This document shows, in pieces, positions 25,003 to 33,892 of a DNA stretch of 64,000 nucleotides. Source of the stretch: Paenibacillus pectinilyticus (GTDB lineage Bacteria; Bacillota; Bacilli; Paenibacillales; NBRC-103111); assembly GCF_001700435.1 (NCBI RefSeq), contig NZ_LYPC01000027.1, positions 496,380-560,379 on the forward strand. The letters are read 5' to 3'. The translations under genes and the position numbers were made by a program. The stretch's first letter is position 1. Each line of letters starts with the position of its first letter. The notes beneath the pieces are model-generated. The model worked only from the letters and a program-made list of their open reading frames with translations. It was not told the origin of the DNA and did no database searches.

Positions 25003-25815
25003 ATGAAACGGTTTACGATTAACATCATCGCGGTGATACTTGCCCTCATATTTATATTCCCACTGATTTGGATGCTGCTCGTGTCTCTCAAGCCCGATGG
25101 TGTCTATGTCGTCGGTTTAAGCGACTGGGTGAAATTCTCGGATCTACAATTGCACAACTATACGAAAGTGATCAAGGATTCGCAGATTTTGCGATGGACC
25201 TGGAATAGTGCAGTGATAGGTTTTCTGACCACGATCATTTCGCTCATGATCAGCTCTCTAGCAGCGTTTTCCTTCTCGAAGCTGCCCTTCAAGTCTAGAG
25301 GTGTTTTCTATCTGCTGATCGTATCAGGTTTGTTAATTCCAACGGAAGCGATACTCATTCCGCTTTATGAAACAACGCTTCATCTGAAGCTGATTGATAA
25401 CATCTGGGCCATTATTTTACCTGGCTTAACGAATCCTATCGGGATTCTGCTTCTGAAGCAGTTCATGGACGGCGTCCCGAAAGATTATATTGAAGCTGCT
25501 CAGATTGACGGTTGCCGCAACTTCGGCTTGTGGTACCGCATTTGTTTACCGCTAACTCGATCAGCGATGTTCTCCGTCGGTATTTTCTACTTTATTCTCT
25601 CGTGGAATAACTTCTTATGGCCGTATCTCTCCATCACTTCTCAAGAGAACATGATCCTTTCGGCAGGACTACCGACCTTTTTGTCGAATAATACGATGTC
25701 CTTGAATCTAATCATGGCTGCCAGTGCGATTGCGGCGATTCCGACGATTCTCGTGTTTGCTCTCCTGCAGCGTCAAATCGTGCAAGGTGTAGCGATGTCC
25801 GGTATTAAAGGTTAA
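25003..25815 (+). CDS. Sugar ABC transporter permease (MalG-type)
   Basis: The 270-residue protein has six membrane segments and the EAA loop EAAQIDGCRNF. FPLIWMLLVSLKPDG at the N-terminus is typical of the MalG/CUT1 partner. It forms the membrane channel with the previous permease. Start ATG 25003 is chosen over an in-frame TTG at 24997 because GGAGG ends six bases before it. The gap to the previous gene is only 12 bases. Confidence 0.93.
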   Translation: MKRFTINIIAVILALIFIFPLIWMLLVSLKPDGVYVVGLSDWVKFSDLQLHNYTKVIKDSQILRWTWNSAVIGFLTTIISLMISSLAAFSFSKLPFKSRGVFYLLIVSGLLIPTEAILIPLYETTLHLKLIDNIWAIILPGLTNPIGILLLKQFMDGVPKDYIEAAQIDGCRNFGLWYRICLPLTRSAMFSVGIFYFILSWNNFLWPYLSITSQENMILSAGLPTFLSNNTMSLNLIMAASAIAAIPTILVFALLQRQIVQGVAMSGIKG

Positions 25816-25866
25816 GACACTAGGACTTGTTGACATTCGATTCTCTCCCAGAAAGGGTTGTAACGT

Positions 25867-27708
25867 ATGACCCAGACATCAGAAGCAGCTAGTCCCAAGC
25901 ACCGGAAACGATTCCCTTCATGGATGTATAAATGGACCAGCAGCATTCGCTACAAGTGGATGCTGCTGCTTTTCCTCTTTTCCTTAACACCCCTGCTTGC
26001 ATTGGGGTTTATTTCTTATTCGATATCGAAATCAACGATCAACAACAAAGTGACGGAATACTCGGAACAGCTCTTGAAGCAGACTGCAGAGAATATTGAC
26101 ACGAGGCTTGGGATTTATAAAGATATGATGATGCAGGTTGTGAACAACAACGATATTGTCTCAATGCTGCGAGCTTTGGATCGCACCGATCCTGCCCAAT
26201 ATGATCTCGATAGTCTCTCATTAACGACGAAGCTGTCTACGATTATCGCGATCAATCAGGATTTGCAATCGATTTCATTTATTTCTCCTGATCATTTTAT
26301 CAAAGGAATTTATCGGTGGAACGATCGTTCTAATGAGAAGGTATCCCCGTTCCTGCAAACGTTAGAAGATGGCAGTAACTTTCGTTGGTTTTCCACGCGC
26401 ATAGGCACCTATGTAGATAGCTTAAACACCCAAACGGTTCCTGTGTTCTCCCTTGCGAAGCAAATTTATAAGATGTCGGACGATAGTCCTGTTGGGATCG
26501 TTGCGGTTCTCGATATTCGGGAGGATGTGCTGAAAGAAATCGGTGCGCGAACGACCAAGAGTCACATGGATATCCAAAGCTTTGTCATTGATGGCCGTGG
26601 TCAGATCATATCTTATCCGGACAATCGTTTCTTAGGACAAAGCGTGAAGGAAGTACTAGGCGAAGATGGGTATACGGATATGTTTCGTGGGGCTTCGGAG
26701 GAATCGGTGTTCCCTCTGAAATATCAAGGCGAAAGATTGATTGTGAATTATAAAAAGCTTCATACGAACGACTGGATCGTTGTGAATGTCATCTCGGAAG
26801 CCTCTCTGTATAAAGATTCGAATCGCTTGCTGCAAATTATTTTGGTGATCGCTTTCATTTGTATCTTATTCTCCATCGTGACGGCGATGCTGCTCGCTAA
26901 CTCGATTTCGAAGCCGATTCTAGGGATGATTCGATTGATGCGACAAGTCATGTCAGGTGACCTGACGGTCCGTTTCAAAGCGAAACGGCGGAATGATGAA
27001 TTTGATATTTTAGGCGAAAATTTTAATTATATGGTGACTCGTATTGATGGACTCCTCGAAACCGTCTATGAGGAACAAAATCATAAGCGTGTAGCCGAGT
27101 TGAAGGCATTACAAGCGCAAATAAACCCCCATTTCCTCTATAATACCTTGGATATCATCAAATGGACGGCATTGCTTCAGAAAGCGAACCATGCGGCTGA
27201 AATGGTCAGCCTGCTGTCGCGTTTACTTCGTATTAGCTTAGGTAAAGGGGAAGAAACGGTCACGGTTGAAGAAGAAATTGAGCATGTTCAGTGCTATCTC
27301 GGTATTCAGAAGTTCCGTTTTAATTTTAATATTGAGACATTTGTCCATATGGATGAAGAGGTTCGAACCTATCGCACGCCGAAACTGATCCTTCAGCCCA
27401 TTGTGGAGAATGCGATACTCCATGCGTTTACCGAGCGTGAGACGGGGGAAATTCATATTCGTTGCGGCCTGCATCCGGATGGGGGAATTCGCTTCGAGGT
27501 TCAGGATAATGGTCGTGGGATGGAACCGGCTGTGGTGCAGAGTTTAAATCGCCATGAGGCTCCTTCCGCGGATAAAGTCAGTGGGATCGGCTTAGCGAAT
27601 GTGGATGAGCGGATCAAATTAATTTGCGGGAAGCCGTATGGATTAGACATTCAAAGTGAATCCGGAGTGGGTACGTGCATTCGGATTCGACTTCCAGAAA
27701 TGAAGTAG
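25867..27708 (+). CDS. YesM-type sensor histidine kinase
   Basis: This 613-residue membrane kinase has one membrane helix near residue 30-55, an extracellular dCache-like sensor of about 260 residues, a second helix near 320-345, HAMP (ANSISKPILGMIRLM), the His_kinase motif QINPHFLYNTLD and an ATPase domain (ENAILHAF, DNGRGM, GIGLANV). It is the LytS/YesM class, in which the phosphorylated His is in the NPHFLYN context. Together with the following YesN-type regulator it probably senses the sugar (directly or through the binding proteins) and activates the ABC genes. It starts 51 bases after the permease. Confidence 0.93.
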   Translation: MTQTSEAASPKHRKRFPSWMYKWTSSIRYKWMLLLFLFSLTPLLALGFISYSISKSTINNKVTEYSEQLLKQTAENIDTRLGIYKDMMMQVVNNNDIVSMLRALDRTDPAQYDLDSLSLTTKLSTIIAINQDLQSISFISPDHFIKGIYRWNDRSNEKVSPFLQTLEDGSNFRWFSTRIGTYVDSLNTQTVPVFSLAKQIYKMSDDSPVGIVAVLDIREDVLKEIGARTTKSHMDIQSFVIDGRGQIISYPDNRFLGQSVKEVLGEDGYTDMFRGASEESVFPLKYQGERLIVNYKKLHTNDWIVVNVISEASLYKDSNRLLQIILVIAFICILFSIVTAMLLANSISKPILGMIRLMRQVMSGDLTVRFKAKRRNDEFDILGENFNYMVTRIDGLLETVYEEQNHKRVAELKALQAQINPHFLYNTLDIIKWTALLQKANHAAEMVSLLSRLLRISLGKGEETVTVEEEIEHVQCYLGIQKFRFNFNIETFVHMDEEVRTYRTPKLILQPIVENAILHAFTERETGEIHIRCGLHPDGGIRFEVQDNGRGMEPAVVQSLNRHEAPSADKVSGIGLANVDERIKLICGKPYGLDIQSESGVGTCIRIRLPEMK

Positions 27709-27717
27709 GTGAGGATC

Positions 27718-29316
27718 TTGTTTCGTGTGGTCATTGTAGAAGATGAATATATTGTTAGGTTCGGCATTCGCTCGATGATCGATTGGGAATCGCTGGGCTT
27801 GATGGTGAGTGGGGAAGCAGCGAATGGGCAGGAAGCACTGGATCTTATTCGCGAGAGCCCGCCAGATATTCTCATTACCGATATCAAAATGCCGATTATG
27901 GACGGCATCACCTTAATTACAGAAGTTCGTAAATTTCGCCCTCATATGAAAATCGTCATTCTCAGTAATCTGGAAGATTTCCAGTATGCCAAAGAAGCGA
28001 TTCGTAACGGGGTATCCGAATATATGATCAAATCGGATATGATGCCGCGTGACTTGGAAGCAACTTTATTGCGGGTCAAGGAAGCCATTGTCGAGGGAGC
28101 TCCCAGCAGTGAAAACAAGCTGATGCAAAGCGTCGTTGTGGAGCCAATCGTCAGAGAAAAGCGATGGCTGGAGCTTGTTGAAGGGAAACAGCTTGACCCT
28201 GTGCGCAGGCAGGAAATTCTAGAGAGTCTTGGGTTGGCTGACGTTAAGCTGCCCTTGTATATGCTTCATATTGCCAAGAATGAGTGGGCGCTAAGTGTCG
28301 AGGAAGGTCAGGCGCTGATCCGAACAGCACTTGGTGAAGTGATGACGGCATCATCAGAGTCGGAGGATGTCTATGAAGCTTTTCCAGATCGGCAAGGGGA
28401 AATGAATGTCCTTCTTTTTGAGCGTAGGATGGCTGTTCCTGGTAAAGATGAGGTAAGATTAATGGCACAGGCGGTGCGTCAGTATCTCAAGAATCATTAC
28501 AGCATATCGTGCACAATTGGCGTCAGCAGCCCTACATCAAGCTGTTCGGAACTGCATCAGGCCTATGAGCAAGCGACAGCTGCGGCTAAATATAAAATGT
28601 TTATTGGCAGTGAGCGACCGATTCTCTATGGCGTGGATTATGTGCCTGCCAGTAGTCAGTTGGCCGATAATATTAAAGTGAGCACAACGCACATCCATTC
28701 GATGGTGTATGCGTTTCAGACGAAAGAATTACATGCGTATTTGGAGGATATTTTCGAGCAGCTTACGGCGCGCAAGGACTATGATATCGTGGAAATTATT
28801 TCATTGGAGCTGCTTATTTTGCTCACGACGCTATGGTCTGAGGTAGCAAGCGATCAGCAGCGTATTCTCCAGTTGAAGAAGCAATATTATGAGCAGTTAT
28901 CTAAATTAGAGACGATTCAGATGAGTAAATCATGGTTTTTGCAAGCTTTTGAGGCGCTCATTGCCCATATGGTAGGCATTTATAACAGCGATCGTAACGG
29001 GATTATTAAGGCAGCACAATACATGCAGCAGTACTACCAACAAGAAATTTCGCTGCAATCGATCAGCAACTTGGTACATTTAAGTAAGAACTATTTTGCC
29101 AACTTGTTCAAGAAAGAAATGGGTGAAAGCTTCCTGGAGCATTTGACACGGATTCGTATTGAGAAAGCGAAAGCGCTTTTGACGAGTGAACTCAAGACTG
29201 CGGATATCGGGCATTTGGTCGGCATTCCTGACCCTAAATATTTCTCGAAGGTGTTCAAAAAGATTACAGGTTCTTCCCCGTCCGAATATCGGAACCGTGT
29301 ACGAGGAGACAATTAG
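27718..29316 (+). CDS. YesN-type AraC-family response regulator
   Basis: The protein has 532 residues: receiver domain at 1-120 (VVIVEDEY at the start, phospho-acceptor Asp in DILITDIKMP), a long middle linker of about 290 residues typical for YesN, and two AraC helix-turn-helix motifs at the C-terminus (ISLQSISNLVHLSKNYFANLF in two parts, and KYFSKVFKKITGSSPSEYR). A TTG at 27718 is chosen as start because AGGTGA lies five bases upstream and LFRVVIVEDEY aligns with usual N-termini; a GTG at 27709, directly after the kinase stop, is possible. It is the partner of the YesM kinase and likely activator of both binding-protein genes. Confidence 0.9.
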   Translation: MFRVVIVEDEYIVRFGIRSMIDWESLGLMVSGEAANGQEALDLIRESPPDILITDIKMPIMDGITLITEVRKFRPHMKIVILSNLEDFQYAKEAIRNGVSEYMIKSDMMPRDLEATLLRVKEAIVEGAPSSENKLMQSVVVEPIVREKRWLELVEGKQLDPVRRQEILESLGLADVKLPLYMLHIAKNEWALSVEEGQALIRTALGEVMTASSESEDVYEAFPDRQGEMNVLLFERRMAVPGKDEVRLMAQAVRQYLKNHYSISCTIGVSSPTSSCSELHQAYEQATAAAKYKMFIGSERPILYGVDYVPASSQLADNIKVSTTHIHSMVYAFQTKELHAYLEDIFEQLTARKDYDIVEIISLELLILLTTLWSEVASDQQRILQLKKQYYEQLSKLETIQMSKSWFLQAFEALIAHMVGIYNSDRNGIIKAAQYMQQYYQQEISLQSISNLVHLSKNYFANLFKKEMGESFLEHLTRIRIEKAKALLTSELKTADIGHLVGIPDPKYFSKVFKKITGSSPSEYRNRVRGDN

Positions 29317-29338
29317 TTCATGTCTTCTACCTAGAATT

Positions 29339-29353
29339 GTAAACGCTTTACAT
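29339..29353 (+). promoter_or_regulatory. cre-like palindrome before the second binding-protein gene
   Basis: TGTAAACGCTTTACA (29339-29353) is an almost perfect inverted repeat around a central CGC. It resembles CcpA catabolite-responsive elements, though with one extra central base. Its place 47 bases before the gene start would allow carbon-catabolite repression of this gene separately from the rest of the operon. Confidence 0.45.
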
Positions 29354-29399
29354 TTCGTGGTGGTTGGATTGGTAAGGGAGACAGAAGGAGGGGGTCAGG

Positions 29400-30695
29400 T
29401 TGTTGGTTAAAAAAGGGAAAAACCTCATCCGTGGCTTGGGTTGTGTGCTTATCGTCGTGTTGACGGGATGCTCGCTCACACCTAGTAGTTCTAAAGATAA
29501 CGTGACGAAAAGTCCAGCTGGCGCTGTAGCTCCTGTGGAAATTTCATTCTGGAATCCGTTCGGCGGCGGGGAAGGGGAATTCGTCGAACGGATTGTGCAG
29601 GGCTTTAACAATTCGCAGAAGGCGATTTTTGTAAAGCAGCTTCGATTAGAATCGAACGAATATTATGTGAAGCTGAGCACAGCCCTTTCGTCCGGCAAAG
29701 GTCCTGATGTAGCTGTTGCGCATGTGGATCGGATGTCGCCATTCGTGAAGGCCAAACAGATTATGCCGCTCGATGACTTGGCTAAGGAGATTGGATTTGA
29801 CTTCAAAGACGTGGAAGAGAGTAATGTGCAGAGTGTGAGTTACTATAGTAAGCCGTACGCACTGCCGCTAGATACGCATTTTCACATGATGTATTATAAT
29901 AAAGCTATTCTGAAGCAAGCGGATCTATTGAACGAAGATGAGACGCCTAAACTGGGGGAAGCGACACCTGAAGGCTTTATTCGTATGCTGCAGCAAATTC
30001 AATCCAAGGTACCGAATGTACAGCCTTTGGCGGTGAATACGCCCTATTTTCAGGAGCCATTCCTGAATATGTACTATGAAGCGGGCGGTGATTTGTTGGA
30101 TAGCAGCTTGACGAAGGCTGCGATCCATAATGACAAAGCGCTGCGCGTGTTGAAGTTTTATCAGCAGCTGTATGCGGGCAAACTGGCCGATGTGAATGAC
30201 AAAACGCCGTGGGACAGCTTCCACAATGGTAAAGCCGCACTATGGTTTGGCGGCGTGTGGGAGGCGGGCTATCATTTAGGCGAGGCGTCACTTCCGGTCG
30301 GGATTATGGCGCTTCCCGCGCTGTTCGGCAGCTCGGCACAGTGGGGCAGCTCACATACACTTGTGATTCCCTCATACGTGACGAAGGAGAAGCAGCTTGC
30401 AGCCATGACTTTCATGGCGTATTTCTCCAAAGTCGGCTCGATGGTGTGGGGGCAGGCTGGACATGTGCCAACGAATCGCGCGGTCGTGCAAAGCAAGGAA
30501 TACCAACAGCTTCCGTATAGGAAATTGTTCATCGCGGCCCAGCATAACGTCAAATTTGCACCGCAAACCGATAAGTATGCGACCATTTTCACGACCCTGT
30601 CGGAAGATCTTCAAAGCATCGTCATGGGAGGGCTAGATCCGGATGAGGGACTTGCTCTACTTGAGAAAAAAATGAACAGCATCTTAGCCAATTAG
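29400..30695 (+). CDS. Sugar ABC transporter substrate-binding lipoprotein 2
   Basis: The 431-residue protein is a paralogue of the product at 22671; by eye roughly two thirds of mature residues match, including long identical runs around PYFQEPFLNMYYEAGGDLL and NDKTPWDSFHNGKAALWFGG. The lipobox is VVLTGC (Cys24). Start is TTG 29400, five bases after AAGGAGGGGG. Having two near-equivalent binding proteins around one permease pair suggests the importer handles two related sugars, or that one serves as a sensor for YesM. A terminator follows, ending the operon. Confidence 0.92.
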   Translation: MLVKKGKNLIRGLGCVLIVVLTGCSLTPSSSKDNVTKSPAGAVAPVEISFWNPFGGGEGEFVERIVQGFNNSQKAIFVKQLRLESNEYYVKLSTALSSGKGPDVAVAHVDRMSPFVKAKQIMPLDDLAKEIGFDFKDVEESNVQSVSYYSKPYALPLDTHFHMMYYNKAILKQADLLNEDETPKLGEATPEGFIRMLQQIQSKVPNVQPLAVNTPYFQEPFLNMYYEAGGDLLDSSLTKAAIHNDKALRVLKFYQQLYAGKLADVNDKTPWDSFHNGKAALWFGGVWEAGYHLGEASLPVGIMALPALFGSSAQWGSSHTLVIPSYVTKEKQLAAMTFMAYFSKVGSMVWGQAGHVPTNRAVVQSKEYQQLPYRKLFIAAQHNVKFAPQTDKYATIFTTLSEDLQSIVMGGLDPDEGLALLEKKMNSILAN

Positions 30696-30706
30696 GCAGT
30701 ATTCGT

Positions 30707-30739
30707 ATCCCTTTCCGTTGAATTTCGGAGGGGGATTTT
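30707..30739 (+). terminator. Terminator of the sugar ABC operon
   Basis: ATCCCTTTCCG (30707-30717) pairs with CGGAGGGGGAT (30726-30736) with G-T wobbles in the middle, followed by TTTTG. Confidence 0.65.
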
Positions 30740-30820
30740 GCGTTTAGCGCAGGATTTCAATTTGGCTAGTTAGGTGTGTTAAAATGATCGCATTACAACG
30801 AAAAGGAGCTAAAAAAACAA

Positions 30821-31510
30821 ATGAACATTATTTTCCACGGACAAAGCTGTGTCGAAATTCAATTGAAAGAACATACCTTGATTATCGACCCGTTCTTAAC
30901 ACATAACCCGCAAGCGACAGTCAAAGAAGAAGACATTAAGGCTGATTACATCCTTGTCACGCATGGTCATGATGACCACGTTGGCGATACGTTGCCCATT
31001 GCTAAGCGCAACGATGCGACGGTGATTGCACCGAATGATCTGAGCCGGTATCTCGGCTTTCAAGGGGCTAAAACACACGGGATGGGGATTGGCGGGGCGT
31101 TCGAGTTTCCTTTTGGCAAGGTGAAAATGACACTGGCGCTTCACGATTCCTCGTATAATCCGCATGGAACAGAAGAAAACATATATACAGGGATGGCGAG
31201 CGGCTTCCTGATAACGGTTGAGGGCAAAACCATCTATCACGCAGGGGATACAGGGCTATTCAGCGACATGCAATTGATCGGCAAATTAAACAAGATTGAC
31301 CTTGCGTTCCTGCCGATTGGCGATAACTTCACCATGGGTCCGGAAGATGCCGTGATTGCTGCGCAGTATTTACAAGCGAAGACGGTTGTTCCTATGCACT
31401 ACAATACCTTCCCTGTGATTAAGCAGGATCCGAACGCGTTCGTAGCGAGCTTGGCGGCAGAAGGCATTACTGGACTTGTTATGGCGCCTGGGCAAAATAT
31501 CGAGCTGTAA
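30821..31510 (+). CDS. UPF0173-family metal-dependent hydrolase (YtkL-like)
   Basis: The 229-residue cytoplasmic protein has the metallo-beta-lactamase fold with the metal-binding HxHxDH motif at His48, His50, Asp52 and His53 (THGHDDH), a downstream His in IYHAGDTGLF and another in MHYNTFPV. The length fits the YtkL/UPF0173 family, whose physiological substrate is unknown. The start follows AAAAGGAGC. It converges with the XRE gene on the other strand with only three bases between them. Confidence 0.92.
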   Translation: MNIIFHGQSCVEIQLKEHTLIIDPFLTHNPQATVKEEDIKADYILVTHGHDDHVGDTLPIAKRNDATVIAPNDLSRYLGFQGAKTHGMGIGGAFEFPFGKVKMTLALHDSSYNPHGTEENIYTGMASGFLITVEGKTIYHAGDTGLFSDMQLIGKLNKIDLAFLPIGDNFTMGPEDAVIAAQYLQAKTVVPMHYNTFPVIKQDPNAFVASLAAEGITGLVMAPGQNIEL

Positions 31511-31513
31511 GGT

Positions 31514-31900
31514 TTACTCAGCCCCTTTGTTAGCCTGACGATCCTTCCAAAAGAGGACCGTGAGCATACGCTCGACCCATTCCTTATCCTCGGCAGTTAA
31601 GACGAAGCCGTCGAACATCAACTCATTCTCGCGCAGAAAACGACGAAGATTCACCGGGTTGCTTTGGAAATTTTGGTTTGTTTGAGAGGACTCGAGGTAG
31701 CCCGCGATATCCATCAGTTCGGAATACGACGTATTCAGTCCTTCCGACAACTTCATTAGTACGTCGGGGGAAGGGATGCCGCGGTTGCCATTCTCCAATT
31801 GCGAAATATAAGCGGCGGAAACACCGGAGCGGTCAGCCAATTCACGAATGGTGAAACCTTTCAACTTGCGCATATCTTTTAATTTATCGTAGAAGTACAT
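31514..31900 (-). CDS. XRE-family transcriptional regulator 1
   Basis: The 128-residue protein has a classical helix-turn-helix at residues 8-62 (TIRELADRSGVSAAYISQLE, GIPSPDVLMKLSEGL) and a C-terminal helical tail of about 60 residues that may be a dimerisation or sensing part. It is divergent from a second, shorter XRE gene, and the region between them carries repeated TAGTAAAC half-sites. That pattern is typical of a repressor pair controlling one another, as in SinR-like or phage-like switches. No phage genes are near. Confidence 0.9.
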   Translation of the reverse strand: MYFYDKLKDMRKLKGFTIRELADRSGVSAAYISQLENGNRGIPSPDVLMKLSEGLNTSYSELMDIAGYLESSQTNQNFQSNPVNLRRFLRENELMFDGFVLTAEDKEWVERMLTVLFWKDRQANKGAE

Positions 31901-31922
31901 ACCTGTTCATCCTCACATTGTG

Positions 31923-32037
31923 TAGTAAACATTAGTAAACGATTTAATACTAACAGTTTACTAATGTAATTACAATCTCCAATTACGTCAGTGCTTACAG
32001 GTAATCGTCATTCACATTGGTGATTGCTATAGTAAAC
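31923..32037. promoter_or_regulatory. Four TAGTAAAC operator half-sites between divergent XRE genes
   Basis: TAGTAAAC occurs at 31923-31930, 31933-31940 and 32030-32037, and its inverse GTTTACTA at 31956-31963. The middle two form a perfect 10-bp inverted repeat, ATTAGTAAAC (31931-31940) and GTTTACTAAT (31956-31965). The last half-site sits directly before the -35 region of the second XRE gene. Binding by one or both XRE proteins is inferred. Confidence 0.7.
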
Positions 32038-32045
32038 ATTTATAG

Positions 32046-32075
32046 TTGCTTAAGTGAATGACTTCCTGTTATAAT
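32046..32075 (+). promoter_or_regulatory. Extended -10 promoter of the second XRE gene
   Basis: TGTTATAAT (32067-32075) is an extended -10 box with the full TATAAT. TTGCTT at 32046-32051, 18 bp upstream, is a weak -35 box. A TAGTAAAC half-site lies just upstream. Confidence 0.65.
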
Positions 32076-32117
32076 GCAGATATTGGGCATGTGAGAACGG
32101 GGGCTGAGAACGACGAT

Positions 32118-32336
32118 ATGCATATTAAAATTATGGCCAAAACAGATGAATTCATCAAAGCGAGGGTGACGAAGGGCTACTCTCAGCGTGAATTGGCAAG
32201 GCACTCTGGATTAAGTCATGCGTACATAAGCTTGCTGGAACGTTCCATCAAATCTGTTGGACCGTCCACAGCGAAGCGATTGAGTGAAGTGCTAGAGAAG
32301 GAATTGGAAGAGATTTTTAATATTAATATTGCTTGA
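32118..32336 (+). CDS. XRE-family transcriptional regulator 2 (small)
   Basis: This 72-residue protein is almost only a helix-turn-helix domain (YSQRELARHSGLSHAYISLL, SVGPSTAKRLSEVL). Short stand-alone XRE proteins usually act as repressors or anti-repressors. An open frame begins further upstream at 32058, but that would place the start inside the promoter, so ATG 32118 is chosen; ATG 32133 is an alternative. The last codons and the following terminator are repeated at 45.98 kb, attached to a different gene fragment. Confidence 0.82.
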   Translation: MHIKIMAKTDEFIKARVTKGYSQRELARHSGLSHAYISLLERSIKSVGPSTAKRLSEVLEKELEEIFNINIA

Positions 32337-32381
32337 TCAGAAAGCTTGGGAATGGGGTGCCATTTCTGGGCTTTTGTTTAT
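32337..32381 (+). terminator. Terminator of XRE 2 (copy also at 46.0 kb)
   Basis: AAGC and AATGG of AAGCTTGGGAATGG pair with CCATTTCTGGGCTT, with an internal bulge, followed by TTGTTTATT. Almost the same sequence occurs at 46011-46055. Confidence 0.55.
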
Positions 32382-32447
32382 TAGATGGGTGGACCCTGAC
32401 GTTGGGCTTTCGGATGACATAACAAGAGTAGACCCGAAAAATGAAAC

Positions 32448-32490
32448 AGCAGCAGTTATGGACGAGAAAATAACGTCCTAGACTGCTGCT
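32448..32490. terminator. Long hairpin downstream of the Tet(X)-like gene
   Basis: AGCAGCAGT (32448-32456) pairs with ACTGCTGCT (32482-32490), and inside it GGACG (32460-32464) with CGTCC (32474-32478). It is placed downstream of the minus-strand monooxygenase; on that strand the stem is followed by a modest T-rich stretch. The rest of 32382-32588 holds nothing recognisable. Confidence 0.45.
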
Positions 32491-32588
32491 GGTTTATCAA
32501 ATAAACGTGTCCGTTAACGCACATCTAATAAACTAAAGCTGAATAAAGCAAATCTCGCTAGTTTTAAACCAACTTGGGTAGTGATCAC

Positions 32589-33794
32589 TTAATCTTCTTC
32601 TTGGTGGCCTTGCTCAAATTGATCGAACCAATCGCGGACTCCCGATGCACCGGTATCAGCAAAGAAGAGCTTTAGATTGTCGTCCGACATTTCCGCCATA
32701 GGCGACGAATACTCGAACATCTTTTGCTCATAGGAGCGAATAGATTCTTCGAGGTCACCGTTTTGGACAAGGGACAACGCAAGTACTGATGCGTCTAACA
32801 TGGCGAGATTTACGCCTTCCCCCATAAAAGGAGACATGAGATGGGCCGCGTCCCCAAGGAGTGTAATCCCTATTCGAGATTCCCACGTAAGCCCTATGGG
32901 AAGCATATAGATTCTTCTTGTTACCATTTTGTCTTCAGCGTATCGAATGTAATTTTTCAACATTTCGTCCCAGTCATCAAATAATTTCAAGAACGCTTGC
33001 TTCGCCACTTGAGGCTTATCGAGCGGGATGCCATTCGTGTCTACCCAATCCCGATCGGCACGGAAGCTTAAATAAACTCTAATTCGCCCGTCACCATTCA
33101 CTTGTGCCAAAATTCCCTTGTTGTCGGACAAAGCAATCATTGAGCCGCGGCCATTAAACGAGAATAGATCAGGGTGTCGATTAGCCGCATCCTCAATGTT
33201 TAGTTCCACCATGCTTAGTCCCGAATACTCGACCGAAGCATCTGTGAGAAGTGGGCGAAGCTTTGAAAATGCCCCATCAGCTCCGACGACAAGGTCGACT
33301 GTATCGACATGCCCGTTCTCAAAATGGAGCTCATGCTTGCCGTCCGCCAGAGGAATCGCTTCTATAAATTTATAACCAAAACGGATCCGTTGTGGATCCA
33401 ATGCATGAAGCAGGAGTTCGCACAAATCTCCACGATCGATCTCCGGACGGTCTCCCTCTTTGCCGGTTTCGTCCACTTCTTTGCGATACACGGTTCCATG
33501 TTTGTCAACAAGCAGAAGGTCTTCTCCTTCGTATCTTGCTATCTTATGAAATGCTTCAAGCAGTCCGGCTTCCTTAAGAGCCAGCTGGCCGGAATCTTTA
33601 TGGAGATCTAGTGATCCTCCACGATCTCGAATAGATTCAGCAGATTCACGCTCGTAGATGACGGAATCGATGCCATGGCGTTGCAGGATTAGCGCGAGGG
33701 TTAGCCCTCCGGGGCCGCCTCCTATAATGGCAATACGGTTCATTTTCTGTAGATGACTTGTTGTGCTGTTTAATGGATTCAGTTGATTTATCAT
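32589..33794 (-). CDS. FAD-dependent monooxygenase, Tet(X)-like
   Basis: The 401-residue flavoprotein has the Rossmann motif IAIIGGGPGGLTLALIL near residue 20, RGGSLDLHKDSGQLALKEAG (a signature region of Tet(X)-type hydroxylases), the VVGADGAFSKLR motif and the second FAD motif LLGDAAHLMSPFMGEGVNLA. Class A aromatic/tetracycline monooxygenases hydroxylate their substrate with NADPH and O2. Tet(X) inactivates tetracyclines, but many relatives act on other compounds, so resistance is not shown. It sits downstream of a MATE exporter on the same strand with a 98-base gap, so a shared detoxification role is plausible. Confidence 0.87.
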   Translation of the reverse strand: MINQLNPLNSTTSHLQKMNRIAIIGGGPGGLTLALILQRHGIDSVIYERESAESIRDRGGSLDLHKDSGQLALKEAGLLEAFHKIARYEGEDLLLVDKHGTVYRKEVDETGKEGDRPEIDRGDLCELLLHALDPQRIRFGYKFIEAIPLADGKHELHFENGHVDTVDLVVGADGAFSKLRPLLTDASVEYSGLSMVELNIEDAANRHPDLFSFNGRGSMIALSDNKGILAQVNGDGRIRVYLSFRADRDWVDTNGIPLDKPQVAKQAFLKLFDDWDEMLKNYIRYAEDKMVTRRIYMLPIGLTWESRIGITLLGDAAHLMSPFMGEGVNLAMLDASVLALSLVQNGDLEESIRSYEQKMFEYSSPMAEMSDDNLKLFFADTGASGVRDWFDQFEQGHQEED

Positions 33795-33892
33795 GATTAG
33801 AACCTCGCTCGTTGAATTTGAATTTGTAAAAAAAACGGAACCTACCGGAAGTAATTGATCGGCATAATTTGCAGAAACTTTCCTTCGTTATT

